Part shown: piece after piece, positions 40,816-48,937 of the stretch
How the letters are laid out: every line of letters starts with the position of its first letter
Numbering within the stretch: the first letter of the stretch is position 1
Assembly: GCF_900142445.1 (NCBI RefSeq)
Contig: NZ_FRAV01000004.1
Span: 62,001 to 126,000, forward strand
Direction of reading: 5' to 3'
Origin: Chryseobacterium polytrichastri
Lineage (GTDB): Bacteria; Bacteroidota; Bacteroidia; Flavobacteriales; Weeksellaceae
DNA length: 64,000 nucleotides
Made by a program: the position numbers and the translations under genes
Notes under the pieces: model-generated
Seen by the model: only the letters and a program-made list of their open reading frames with translations
Told to the model about the DNA's origin: nothing
Databases searched by the model: none

Positions 40816-41253
40816 ATGAAAAGAATAATAGGGATCTTATTCGCTATCATAGTATTAGTATCATGTAACAGCCAAAAAGTATATTCGGATTTTGATATAA
40901 GTTATTCTAAAAACGGAGGTCCTTCTCCTATTTATGAGAACTTGCTTATCAAAGCCAATAATGCGCATTACTCTTTTGAGGGACAAGGAAAAAAATTTAA
41001 ACAAGATTTTAAACTTACGAATGAAGATTTAAAAAAATTGGATAATGTCCTTTCCCAAAATAATTTTAGAAGAATACAGGAAGATCGTAAAAAATTATAC
41101 GATAATGTAACGACTACTATTAATATAAAAAAAGGTCCTAATGAAGGCAGCAAAACAGATGCGAGTTTAGTGATGCCCAATTATAAAACCAACTGGAATA
41201 ACATTTTGAATGCTTTCCAGGAGATCATTAATAACAACGTTAAAAAACAGTAA
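40816..41253 (+). CDS. Small predicted lipoprotein
   Basis: A 145-residue protein with a lipoprotein signal (residues 1-17, VLVSCNSQ, Cys17). The mature part resembles a small beta/alpha protein with a conserved-looking TKNGGPSPIYE-type region, and no catalytic motifs. I do not recognise a family. It is 13 bases after the acyltransferase gene and five bases before the Mpl-like ligase gene, so it belongs to the same transcript. Confidence 0.55.
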   Translation: MKRIIGILFAIIVLVSCNSQKVYSDFDISYSKNGGPSPIYENLLIKANNAHYSFEGQGKKFKQDFKLTNEDLKKLDNVLSQNNFRRIQEDRKKLYDNVTTTINIKKGPNEGSKTDASLVMPNYKTNWNNILNAFQEIINNNVKKQ

Positions 41254-41258
41254 ATAAG

Positions 41259-42596
41259 TTGAAGACCCATTTCATTGCTATTGGCGGAAGTGCCATGCAT
41301 AATCTTGCTATTGCACTAAAAGACAAAGGATATCAGGTGACAGGTTCAGATGACGCTATTTTTGAACCTTCAAAATCAAGACTTGAGAAGAAAGGAATTC
41401 TTCCTCAGGAAATGGGATGGTTTCCGGAAAAAATAACTTCTGATATTGATGCTATTATTCTTGGAATGCATGCTCATCAGGACAATCCTGAATTAGCAAG
41501 AGCGAAAGAACTGGGTTTAAAAATATACTCTTATCCGGAGTTTCTTTACGAACAGTCTAAAACCAAAACCCGTGTTGTCATTGCCGGTTCTCATGGGAAA
41601 ACCACAATTACGTCAATGATTCTGCATGTTCTGAATTTTCATCAGAAAGATGTTGATTATATGGTGGGTGCTCAGCTTGAAGGTTTCGACTGTATGGTAA
41701 AACTCACTCAGGATAATGATTTTATGGTGTTGGAAGGTGATGAATACCTTTCCTCTCCTATCGATTTACGTTCAAAATTCTTACTCTATCAACCCAATAT
41801 CGCTTTAATGAGCGGAATTGCTTGGGACCATATTAATGTTTTCAAAACGTTTGATGATTATATTGAGCAGTTCAGAAGATTCGTTGCAAGCATTACTCCA
41901 GGTGGGGTTTTAGTGTATAACGAAGAAGATGCTGAGGTGGTAAAAGTGGTGGCAGCAGCTGAAAATTATTTCAGAAAAATCCCTTACAAAACGCCGGAAT
42001 ACGAAATCAATAACGGACAAGTATATTTAAAAACCGAAATGGGAGATATTCCACTTTCTGTTTTTGGGGCGCATAACTTATTGAATTTAGAAGGAGCAAG
42101 ACATATTTGCCACACGTTGGGAATTATGGATGAAGATTTCTATGATGCAATCATGAGTTTCAAAGGCGCTTCAAAACGTCTAGAAAAAGTAGAAAGAGAA
42201 GATAAAGGAACGCTTTACAAAGACTTTGCACACGCGCCAAGTAAAGTAAAAGCAGCTGTAAAAGCTTTCTGTGAGCAATTTAAAAAAGAGAAAAAATACG
42301 GTTTTCTGGAGCTTCATACCTATTCAAGTTTAAATCCTGTGTTCTTAGAGCAATATGATCACGCCATGGACGGATTAGAAGAAGCAATTGTATTCTATTC
42401 TGAAGACGCCTTAAAAATCAAAAGGATGGATCCTATTTCACCAGACTTGATCAAAGAAAAATTTAAAAATGAAAATCTAAAAGTATTTACCAATGCTGAA
42501 GAACTTCATGCCTATTGGGAAACGTTGGATAAAACCAATGGTGTTTTCCTCATGATGAGTTCGGGGAATTTTGGAGGTTTAGATTTAACGAAATAA
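41259..42596 (+). CDS. mpl: Mur ligase family, Mpl-like (murein peptide ligase)
   Basis: A 445-residue Mur ligase starting at TTG (41259). It begins IAIGGSAMHNLAIALKD, has the ATP-binding GSHGKTTITSMI, and the FAHAPSKVKAAV segment of the C-terminal domain. Mpl attaches recycled tripeptide to UDP-MurNAc. A stand-alone MurC-like ligase outside a dcw cluster with this N-terminus fits Mpl better than MurC, but the two are hard to tell apart here. A terminator follows. Confidence 0.75.
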   Translation: MKTHFIAIGGSAMHNLAIALKDKGYQVTGSDDAIFEPSKSRLEKKGILPQEMGWFPEKITSDIDAIILGMHAHQDNPELARAKELGLKIYSYPEFLYEQSKTKTRVVIAGSHGKTTITSMILHVLNFHQKDVDYMVGAQLEGFDCMVKLTQDNDFMVLEGDEYLSSPIDLRSKFLLYQPNIALMSGIAWDHINVFKTFDDYIEQFRRFVASITPGGVLVYNEEDAEVVKVVAAAENYFRKIPYKTPEYEINNGQVYLKTEMGDIPLSVFGAHNLLNLEGARHICHTLGIMDEDFYDAIMSFKGASKRLEKVEREDKGTLYKDFAHAPSKVKAAVKAFCEQFKKEKKYGFLELHTYSSLNPVFLEQYDHAMDGLEEAIVFYSEDALKIKRMDPISPDLIKEKFKNENLKVFTNAEELHAYWETLDKTNGVFLMMSSGNFGGLDLTK

Positions 42597-42613
42597 GATT
42601 ATTCATACAATAT

Positions 42614-42652
42614 AAAAGGCCGTCTCACAACTCGTGAAGACGGCCTTTTTTA
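42614..42652 (+). terminator. Terminator after the Mpl-like gene
   Basis: AAAAGGCCGTCT (42614-42625) pairs with AGACGGCCTTTT (42638-42649) around a 12-base loop. Both sides are flanked by A/T runs, so it may serve the convergent aldo/keto reductase gene too. Confidence 0.9.
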
Positions 42653-42725
42653 TAGCTTTTAAATTTCATAGATTGAGTTGATAATCATATCTGAATTATA
42701 CCTAATCTATAAGAAAATTTAATCT

Positions 42726-43601
42726 TTAAATATCCACAACAACATTCAACATTTTTTGCTCCCATTCAGGATCTTTTGGATCAAAGAATATTCTTTCATT
42801 GGTGTCCAGAGAACGAACAATATCCATTTCTTCTCCTGATAATTCAAAATCAAAAACATTGAAATTTTCTTCAATTCTGGAAGGCGTCACAGATTTTGGA
42901 ATCACACAGAATCCTTCCTGCAAATGCCATCTTAAAATAACTTGTGGAACAGTTTTGTTGTGTTTTTCAGCAATCACTTTTAAAGATTTGTTATTCAACA
43001 ATTCAGCATTACCGTTTCCAAGCGGGCTCCAAGGCTGAGTAACAATATTGTTTTCCTTGTTATACACCTGCAATTCTTTTTGTTGGAAAATTGGGTGTAA
43101 TTCAATTTGGTTTACCACAGGAACAATCTCTAAATTAGCTTTTAATTCTTCCATTTTCTCCACCGTGAAATTACAAACACCAATGGCTTTTATTTTTCCT
43201 TCATGATACAACTCTTCCATTGCCTTCCAAGATCCTAAGAAGTCTCCGCAAGGCCAGTGAATAAGATACATATCCAGATAATCTAACTGTAATCTGTCTA
43301 ATGTTTTTTGGAATGCAGCTTTTGCTTTCTCATATCCAAAATCCTGAACCCAAAGTTTTGAAGTAATGAATAATTCTTCTCTGCTTACTCCACTGTTTTG
43401 AATTGCCTTTCCAACGCCTATTTCATTTTGATAGATTGCAGCAGTATCAATCATTCTATATCCAGTTTGGATTGCTTTAACCACCGTATCTTCACATACT
43501 TTCTGGTCTTCAATCTGCCAAACTCCAAATCCTAAAGCCGGAATATCAATTCCGTTATTTAATCTTATAACAGGTTGTCCTGCATATGTTTTTTGACTCA
43601 T
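42726..43601 (-). CDS. Aldo/keto reductase
   Basis: A 291-residue (alpha/beta)8 NADPH oxidoreductase of the diketogluconate reductase type. The catalytic tetrad is visible: D52 and Y57 in DTAAIYQNE, K in SKLWVQDF, H in LIHWPCGD. The cofactor end shows IPKSVTPSRIEEN. It reduces small aldehydes or ketones in the cytoplasm. It is convergent with the Mpl-like gene. No regulator is coupled directly. The exact substrate is unknown. Confidence 0.92.
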   Translation of the reverse strand: MSQKTYAGQPVIRLNNGIDIPALGFGVWQIEDQKVCEDTVVKAIQTGYRMIDTAAIYQNEIGVGKAIQNSGVSREELFITSKLWVQDFGYEKAKAAFQKTLDRLQLDYLDMYLIHWPCGDFLGSWKAMEELYHEGKIKAIGVCNFTVEKMEELKANLEIVPVVNQIELHPIFQQKELQVYNKENNIVTQPWSPLGNGNAELLNNKSLKVIAEKHNKTVPQVILRWHLQEGFCVIPKSVTPSRIEENFNVFDFELSGEEMDIVRSLDTNERIFFDPKDPEWEQKMLNVVVDI

Positions 43602-43778
43602 AAATCTTTTTTTAATTTTATTAATATGATGTCTAACAAATTTCCGATAAAAAATTGAAATTACGACTTACCAATTTTACTGAAAACTTTAATTTAAAAG
43701 CCAAATCATTATACTAGCTATTTTTTTCTTTACCAAAATCCATCTTTTAGAGGAAAGGAATTTTCACCTTCAAATTCT

Positions 43779-43786
43779 TATTTTTG
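43779..43786 (+). promoter_or_regulatory. -7 box (TATTTTTG) of the GNAT gene pair
   Basis: TATTTTTG lies 14 bases upstream of ATG 43801 and fits TAnnTTTG. Confidence 0.45.
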
Positions 43787-43800
43787 TAAGAAATTATCTC

Positions 43801-44235
43801 ATGTCACAAAAAATTATACTAGCTCAGCCAAAAGATTATCCCAAAATCATGAAAATTTGGGAATCTGCCGTAAAAGCAACTCATGATTTTCTTGCTGAAG
43901 AAGATTTTAATCATTTCAAAGAAGTTATTCCGAGAGATTATTTACCGAATCTTGAAGTCTATTTAATTACTGAAAATGAAGATGCGAAAGGTTTTGCATC
44001 TGTTGCAGAAGGAAATTTAGAAATGCTTTTTATTCATGATGAAGCACGCGGTAAAGGTCTTGGTAAAACTTTGTTTCAATTTATGATAGATAAAACAGGA
44101 TTAACAAAAGTGGATGTCAACGAACAAAATCCTCAGGCTATCAGGTTCTATGAAAAGATGGGATTTAAGCAAATTGGAAGATCAGAAAAAGACGGTTCTG
44201 GAAAAGACTATCCTATTATACATATGAGTTTATAA
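43801..44235 (+). CDS. GNAT acetyltransferase, YjaB-like
   Basis: A 144-residue N-acetyltransferase. The acetyl-CoA binding signature RGKGLGKTLFQ lies near residue 81, followed by the NPQAIRFYEKMGFKQIG motif of the fold. The N-terminal part (LAQPKDYPKIMKIWESAVKATHDFL) matches the YjaB layout. The acceptor is unknown. It abuts the second GNAT gene with no spacer, so the pair is surely co-transcribed. Confidence 0.85.
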   Translation: MSQKIILAQPKDYPKIMKIWESAVKATHDFLAEEDFNHFKEVIPRDYLPNLEVYLITENEDAKGFASVAEGNLEMLFIHDEARGKGLGKTLFQFMIDKTGLTKVDVNEQNPQAIRFYEKMGFKQIGRSEKDGSGKDYPIIHMSL

Positions 44236-44703
44236 ATGGAAAATATGACCTTTTATAATATTGATGCTGCTTCAGAAATTCCTTATGAGTTACTATTATT
44301 AGCTGATGAAACGAAGGAAGCTATTGACAAATATATTTTTGAATGCAATATTTATATTCTTAATAATGGTTCTCAGGATATTGCGGTAATAGCTTTATAT
44401 AAAAATAACGAGACAGAATTAGAAATAAAGAATATGGCTGTTATTGAAGCATACCGAAGTAAAGGAATAGGAAATATGCTCATTAATCAAGCTAAAGAAA
44501 TCGCAAAGGAAAATCATTATACTTCTTTGATAGTAGGAACTTCTGACACAGGATTTCAGCAAATAAAATTTTATGAAAAGAACGGCTTCATAAAAAAGGG
44601 AATACGTAAAGATTTTTTTATTACAAACTACCCATTCCCTATCTATGAAAACGGCTTACAAATGCACGACATGCTCATCCTTGCTCATGACCTGTCTGAA
44701 TAA
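44236..44703 (+). CDS. GNAT acetyltransferase
   Basis: A 155-residue GNAT protein starting one base after the first. The acetyl-CoA motif RSKGIGNMLINQAK and the IKFYEKNGFIKKG segment identify the fold. It is only distantly related to its neighbour, so this is not a fresh tandem duplication. Its 3' end overlaps the convergent LysR gene by 48 bases. The substrate is unknown. Confidence 0.8.
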   Translation: MENMTFYNIDAASEIPYELLLLADETKEAIDKYIFECNIYILNNGSQDIAVIALYKNNETELEIKNMAVIEAYRSKGIGNMLINQAKEIAKENHYTSLIVGTSDTGFQQIKFYEKNGFIKKGIRKDFFITNYPFPIYENGLQMHDMLILAHDLSE

Positions 44704-45576
44704 TCCTTTAATATGAGCAATCTCAGATTGATAACTTGTTTTCTTACGACACCCGAAATACAGCGTGTTTTCTAATTTTTTTTCACCTTCCCAGATTAAT
44801 TTTACCTCACCGCTTTCAATTTCATTTTTACATAAGAAATCGGGAACTACGGCCAACCCTTTTCCACCTTTCAAACAACGAATGATAGAATTTAAATTCG
44901 GAACAATATAATTGGGACGAAAATCTGGTTTATGCCCAAAGTTCAAGGTCCAGAACTGGAAAAGATGCTCCATATCTCCTGTTGTTCCGTACCACTTTTC
45001 TTCTTTTAACCAATTTTCAATTTGCTCTTTATCTTTGGTTTTTATTACTTTTTTAAAACTGTCTGTATCCACATCTTTTCCACCTACCAAAATGATTTGT
45101 TCAGATGAAAAAGCTTCATGCAAAATATTAGGAGAAATACCTTTTTTAGGCGTAATAATTAAATCTAAAATCCCTTTATCCAACTGATCAAGCATTTCCG
45201 GATATTCTCCAAAACTGATAATTAAATTAAAAGGTAATGTAGAAACATATTGCTCCAAAGTGGTTTGAAAAGTTTCAAAACACATTCCCACACTTATCGT
45301 CGGGGTTGTTTTTTCTGTAGATTTTTGGAAGTTTTTTTCAACATCCTCCAGTTTTGTCAACGGTTCGGAAACAGCATTGAATAATACCTTCCCTCTTTCC
45401 GTAGGATGCATTTTCCTTCCAGTTCTGTCGAATAATTTATATCCAACATATGCCTCCAAAGAGCTTAAATGCAGGCTTACTCCGGGTTGTGATATAAATA
45501 AAGCTTCTGCTGCTCCCGTTAATGTTCCGGTTTTGTAGATTGCTTTAAAAGTTCTGTACCATTCTAAATTTACCAT
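44656..45576 (-). CDS. LysR-family transcriptional regulator
   Basis: A 306-residue LysR regulator. An N-terminal winged HTH (FKAIYKTGTLTGAAEALFIS then GVSLHLSSLE) is followed by the ligand-binding domain (about 90-300). LysR proteins usually regulate a neighbouring or divergent gene in response to a metabolite. Candidates here include the MdaB/YgiN pair and the reductase genes. The last 48 bases overlap the opposite-strand GNAT gene. Its leader contains a GTGAAT-type repeat element and a promoter box at 45699. Confidence 0.93.
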   Translation of the reverse strand: MVNLEWYRTFKAIYKTGTLTGAAEALFISQPGVSLHLSSLEAYVGYKLFDRTGRKMHPTERGKVLFNAVSEPLTKLEDVEKNFQKSTEKTTPTISVGMCFETFQTTLEQYVSTLPFNLIISFGEYPEMLDQLDKGILDLIITPKKGISPNILHEAFSSEQIILVGGKDVDTDSFKKVIKTKDKEQIENWLKEEKWYGTTGDMEHLFQFWTLNFGHKPDFRPNYIVPNLNSIIRCLKGGKGLAVVPDFLCKNEIESGEVKLIWEGEKKLENTLYFGCRKKTSYQSEIAHIKGLFRQVMSKDEHVVHL

Positions 45577-45591
45577 AATTGTATTAATTTA

Positions 45592-45680
45592 GTGAATCGT
45601 CAATTTGCTTCGCAGTGAATTATGAAATTCTTCAGCTAAAAAAAATTGACAAGCAAAGCGAATTGACCATTTACAATTCA
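45592..45680. repeat. GTGAAT inverted-repeat element, copy 2
   Basis: GTGAATCGTCAATTTGCTTC at 45592-45611 faces a partly inverted copy near 45650-45680 (GCGAATTGACC, then TACAATTCAT). It lies inside the leader of the LysR gene and shares the CTTCGC...GTGAAT core with copies 1 and 3. Confidence 0.55.
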
Positions 45681-45698
45681 TTTATTACTTTCATGATA

Positions 45699-45706
45699 CA
45701 AAGTTA
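45699..45706 (-). promoter_or_regulatory. -7 box (TAACTTTG) of the LysR gene
   Basis: Complement of CAAAGTTA; it would give a leader of over 100 bases that includes the repeat element. Confidence 0.4.
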
Positions 45707-45714
45707 CAAAATAA

Positions 45715-46455
45715 TCAGAATACTGATACGTCTTCATTTCTTAAAAACGAAGCATAATAATTTGGGATCTCACTTTTTTCTATTTGCTGACAAACTTCTT
45801 CAAGCGGATATTCTAGCTGAATAATTTCAGGAGTAATACGCTCTTCATCTAACGTTAAAATAACATAAGATGCCAATCGGTTTTCTTCTTTTGACCGCCC
45901 AACGGAACCCGTATTAATCGCCCATTGACCATCAAAATATTTTTTAAAAGATAAATGCGTATGCCCCATAATAACAACATCTGCCTGAGAATCATTTAAT
46001 AAATCGGTGAAAATTTCATCATTTTCAGATTCATACAAATAGGTATCATTGCTTTCTAAACTCGAATGCACCAACTGAATATTCCAATGTTTATTTCCTA
46101 CTTTATAATTGAGCTTGATGTGAAAAGGTAATTCTGCCAGATACTTTTTATTTTCTTCTGTAATGTATTTTTTAGAATGATCAATCGCTAAAAATCTTGC
46201 AGCAGTTTCTTCTTCAGAATGCTTTGACAAAGGAATTACAGGAATATCAAAAGCTATTCTTTCATCATGATTTCCCATTAAACAAGGAATATTTAACTGC
46301 TTGATTTTTTCAATCACTTCATTTCCCCAAGGGGCAAAATCTACCAAATCTCCTAAACAGAATTTCTGATGAATTCCTCTTTGTTCTATATCATGTAAGA
46401 CGACTTCCAACGCAGGAAGGTTACCGTGTACATCGCTAAAAATTGCTATCTGCAT
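45715..46455 (-). CDS. Metallophosphoesterase (calcineurin-like)
   Basis: A 246-residue phosphoesterase with the five metal-binding blocks: SDVHGN, GDLVDFAPWG, GNHD, HSSL and GHTHLSF. It resembles YfcE/MJ0936-type cytoplasmic phosphodiesterases. Physiological substrate is unknown. The C-terminal IQLEYPLEEVCQQIEKS tail is normal for the group. A TAACTTTG promoter box lies 25 bases upstream of its ATG. Confidence 0.88.
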   Translation of the reverse strand: MQIAIFSDVHGNLPALEVVLHDIEQRGIHQKFCLGDLVDFAPWGNEVIEKIKQLNIPCLMGNHDERIAFDIPVIPLSKHSEEETAARFLAIDHSKKYITEENKKYLAELPFHIKLNYKVGNKHWNIQLVHSSLESNDTYLYESENDEIFTDLLNDSQADVVIMGHTHLSFKKYFDGQWAINTGSVGRSKEENRLASYVILTLDEERITPEIIQLEYPLEEVCQQIEKSEIPNYYASFLRNEDVSVF

Positions 46456-46479
46456 GCTATTTCATTCAAATTATTCAAA

Positions 46480-46487
46480 CAAAGTTA
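46480..46487 (-). promoter_or_regulatory. -7 box (TAACTTTG) of the phosphoesterase gene
   Basis: CAAAGTTA on the plus strand, 24 bases upstream of the minus-strand ATG. Confidence 0.5.
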
Positions 46488-46564
46488 CAGGAGAAATTTT
46501 AGAAACAGATTCAAAATCAATATGATATTTAAACATGAAATGTGAATTTATAAATAGCAAAAAT

Positions 46565-46603
46565 GTGAATTGTCAATTGTGCTTCGCAAGTGAATTGTCA
46601 ATT
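46565..46603. repeat. GTGAAT repeat element, copy 3
   Basis: GTGAATTGTCAATT occurs twice in tandem, separated by GTGCTTCGCAA. It lies in the 282-base gap between the phosphoesterase and MdaB genes. The rest of this gap holds the two promoters. Confidence 0.6.
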
Positions 46604-46700
46604 ATTAAGACTGATAATTATAAAACAAAACTCAAATAATCATCATAATTCTGATACTTCACTATAATTCATACTATTTTTATTATACAAAATCCGAAGG

Positions 46701-46708
46701 TAACTTTG
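46701..46708 (+). promoter_or_regulatory. -7 box (TAACTTTG) of the mdaB-like gene
   Basis: TAACTTTG lies 29 bases upstream of ATG 46738. Confidence 0.5.
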
Positions 46709-46737
46709 CAGAGTAAAATTTAAACAATCATACAACA

Positions 46738-47352
46738 ATGAAAAAAGTATTAATCATCAACGGTGGACAAAACTTCGGACATTCTGGAGGAAAATATAAT
46801 AAAACAATTGCAGACAGCACGTTGGAAGTTCTACAAAAATTTGAAAATGTAGAAGTTAAGACCACAACAATAGACGAAGGGTATAACAAAGACGAGGAAG
46901 TTCAAAAATTTGTTTGGGCAGATGTTATTATTTATCACACCCCAATCTGGTGGTTCCAATTACCGAACGGATTCAAAAAATACATTGATGAAGTTTTCAC
47001 GGCAGGTCATGCGAAAGGAATTTATATGAGTGACGGTAGAACTTCAGACAATCCAAAGATCAATTACGGAACAGGAGGAATGCTTGGCGGAAGAAAATAT
47101 ATGGTAACTACAAGTTGGAATGCACCGGAAACTGCTTTTACACTTCCTGGAGAATTTTTCAATGAAACAAGTGTGGATAACGGACCATTATTCGGTTTCC
47201 ACAAAATGAACGCCTTTGTTTCTCTAGAAAAGATGGAAGGTTTTCACTTCCATGATGTAGAAAAAAATGCCAATATCGAACGTGATATGAAAACCTACAA
47301 AGAACACCTTACGAACATTTTTGAACAAGAATTAAAACCACAATTAGCCTAA
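46738..47352 (+). CDS. NADPH:quinone reductase, MdaB-like
   Basis: A 204-residue flavodoxin-fold flavoprotein of the MdaB type (INGGQNFGHSGGKYNKTIAD at the N-terminus, YHTPIWWFQLPNGFKKYID in the middle). It reduces quinones in two-electron steps and protects against quinone stress. The next gene starts in the last base of its stop codon (TAATG), and that YgiN-like monooxygenase is a known partner, forming a quinol-quinone cycle. Confidence 0.9.
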   Translation: MKKVLIINGGQNFGHSGGKYNKTIADSTLEVLQKFENVEVKTTTIDEGYNKDEEVQKFVWADVIIYHTPIWWFQLPNGFKKYIDEVFTAGHAKGIYMSDGRTSDNPKINYGTGGMLGGRKYMVTTSWNAPETAFTLPGEFFNETSVDNGPLFGFHKMNAFVSLEKMEGFHFHDVEKNANIERDMKTYKEHLTNIFEQELKPQLA

Positions 47353-47639
47353 TGAAAATATATCTTACCGCAGTTATTAAAGCAAAAGAAGAACACAGAG
47401 CAGAGGTGTTAGAAGCTCTTCAAAATATGGTGACAGAAACCAGAAAAGAAGAAGCCAACGAGTTGTACACGCTACATCAAGGAATTGAAGATAAAAACCA
47501 GTTTATTTTCTATGAAATCTGGAAAGATCAGGAAGGTTTAACGCTACATAATCAGCAACCTTACATTCAGGCCTTCGGAGCTTTGGTTGATGAAAAATTA
47601 CAGGAAAAACCTCAACTTTATTTAACTGAAATTATTTAA
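47352..47639 (+). CDS. Antibiotic biosynthesis monooxygenase, YgiN-like
   Basis: A 95-residue dimeric ferredoxin-like ABM protein (MKIYLTAVIKAKEEHRAEVLE, then YTLHQGIEDKNQFIFYEIW, and HNQQPYIQ). YgiN acts as a quinol monooxygenase together with MdaB. It overlaps the mdaB stop codon by one base, implying coupled translation. Downstream lies a MITE-like element. Confidence 0.9.
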   Translation: MKIYLTAVIKAKEEHRAEVLEALQNMVTETRKEEANELYTLHQGIEDKNQFIFYEIWKDQEGLTLHNQQPYIQAFGALVDEKLQEKPQLYLTEII

Positions 47640-47660
47640 AATAAATAATTGGAAAATATT

Positions 47661-47846
47661 TTAACCACAAAAGGCACAAAAGCTTTATTTAAGAACTTTA
47701 GAACACTTTAGCTTTTAAATACTTTGAAAATAAAAAGCTCACATAAGAAGAAAATCAAAGATTTTCAGAAAACTTAAGTTGCCTTCTCAACAGAATCCTT
47801 TTAACTTAAAAATAACTTAAGTGTTAAAAACATCTTTTGTGGTTAA
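47661..47846. mobile_element. MITE-like element A (13-bp terminal inverted repeats)
   Basis: A 186-bp element bounded by TTAACCACAAAAG and CTTTTGTGGTTAA. It contains no ORF and carries the core AAGAAAATCAAAGATTTTC (47748-47766). No clear target-site duplication was found. It accounts for the 232-base gap before the next gene. Confidence 0.65.
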
Positions 47847-47871
47847 ATCAACTTAAAAATTAAAACAAAAA

Positions 47872-48855
47872 ATGGAATATAGAAAATTAGGAAATACTGA
47901 TTTAGAACTTTCAGTAATTACCCACGGAGCATTTGCGATTGGTGGAAATATGTGGGGTGGAAATGAGAAAAAAGACTCTATCGATTCTATTCACGCCTCT
48001 TTGGATCACGGGGTTACCTCTATTGATACCGCGCCGTTCTACGGTTTTGGACTGAGTGAAGAAATGATCGGGGAAGCCATCAAAGGAAAAGACCGTTCAA
48101 AGATCCAGTTATTAACCAAATTCGGTTTGGTTTGGGATGGAAGCAACAATGGAAAAGGAGAATTCTTCTTCGATGCGAATGATGACGGAAAAATACTTCC
48201 TGTGTATAAACTAGCTTCAAAAGAAAATATCATCAAAGAAGTAGAAGAAAGTTTGAAAAGACTGGGAACAGATTATATCGACCTGCTACAGCTTCACTGG
48301 CCAGACAACACAACTTGTATCTGCGAAACTATGGAAGCGATGGAATTATTGATTCAACAAGGTAAAGTTCTTGCCGCAGGAGTTAGCAATTATAATATTG
48401 AACAAATGCAGGAAGCGAACAGAACGTTGAATTTAGCAAGCAATCAGGTTTCATACAGCATGTTGAACCGCACGATTGAAAACGATTTGGTTCCTTATTC
48501 TTTGGAAAATAATTCAGGGATTATTGTGTACAGCCCGATGGAAAGAGGTCTTTTGACAGGAAAATATTTCAAAGAAGACAAACTAAAAGACAACGACCAC
48601 AGAAACGGATATTTTTCTCAGTTTGATTTAAATAACGTAAAAACATTCTTAGAAAAAATAGAACCGATTGCTCAGGAAAAAGGAGCTACTCTTTCACAAT
48701 TAGTTTTGCGTTGGACGACTTTACAACCTGCAATCACCGTTGTTTTGGCAGGAGCAAGAAATGCTCAACAAGCTATTGAAAATGCAAAAGCCATATCTTT
48801 CGATCTTTCTCAGGATGAATTGAGCTTTATCAATTCTGCATTAAGCGAAATTTAA
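47872..48855 (+). CDS. Aldo/keto reductase
   Basis: A 327-residue AKR of the voltage-gated-channel beta-subunit/YhdN type. The tetrad is visible as DTAPFYGFG (D52, Y57 region), KFGLVWDG (K), LLQLHWP (H). It differs from the AKR at 42726 by family layout. NADPH-dependent reduction of carbonyls is expected. It precedes a cyclase gene by 82 bases on the same strand. LysR control is possible but not shown. Confidence 0.9.
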   Translation: MEYRKLGNTDLELSVITHGAFAIGGNMWGGNEKKDSIDSIHASLDHGVTSIDTAPFYGFGLSEEMIGEAIKGKDRSKIQLLTKFGLVWDGSNNGKGEFFFDANDDGKILPVYKLASKENIIKEVEESLKRLGTDYIDLLQLHWPDNTTCICETMEAMELLIQQGKVLAAGVSNYNIEQMQEANRTLNLASNQVSYSMLNRTIENDLVPYSLENNSGIIVYSPMERGLLTGKYFKEDKLKDNDHRNGYFSQFDLNNVKTFLEKIEPIAQEKGATLSQLVLRWTTLQPAITVVLAGARNAQQAIENAKAISFDLSQDELSFINSALSEI

Positions 48856-48937
48856 ATCTTTATAAACATTTTTCCTACCAAAGGATCATGCTTATATCGC
48901 CTACTCTCTTTTTTTCAACATCATAAAATTTTCAACA

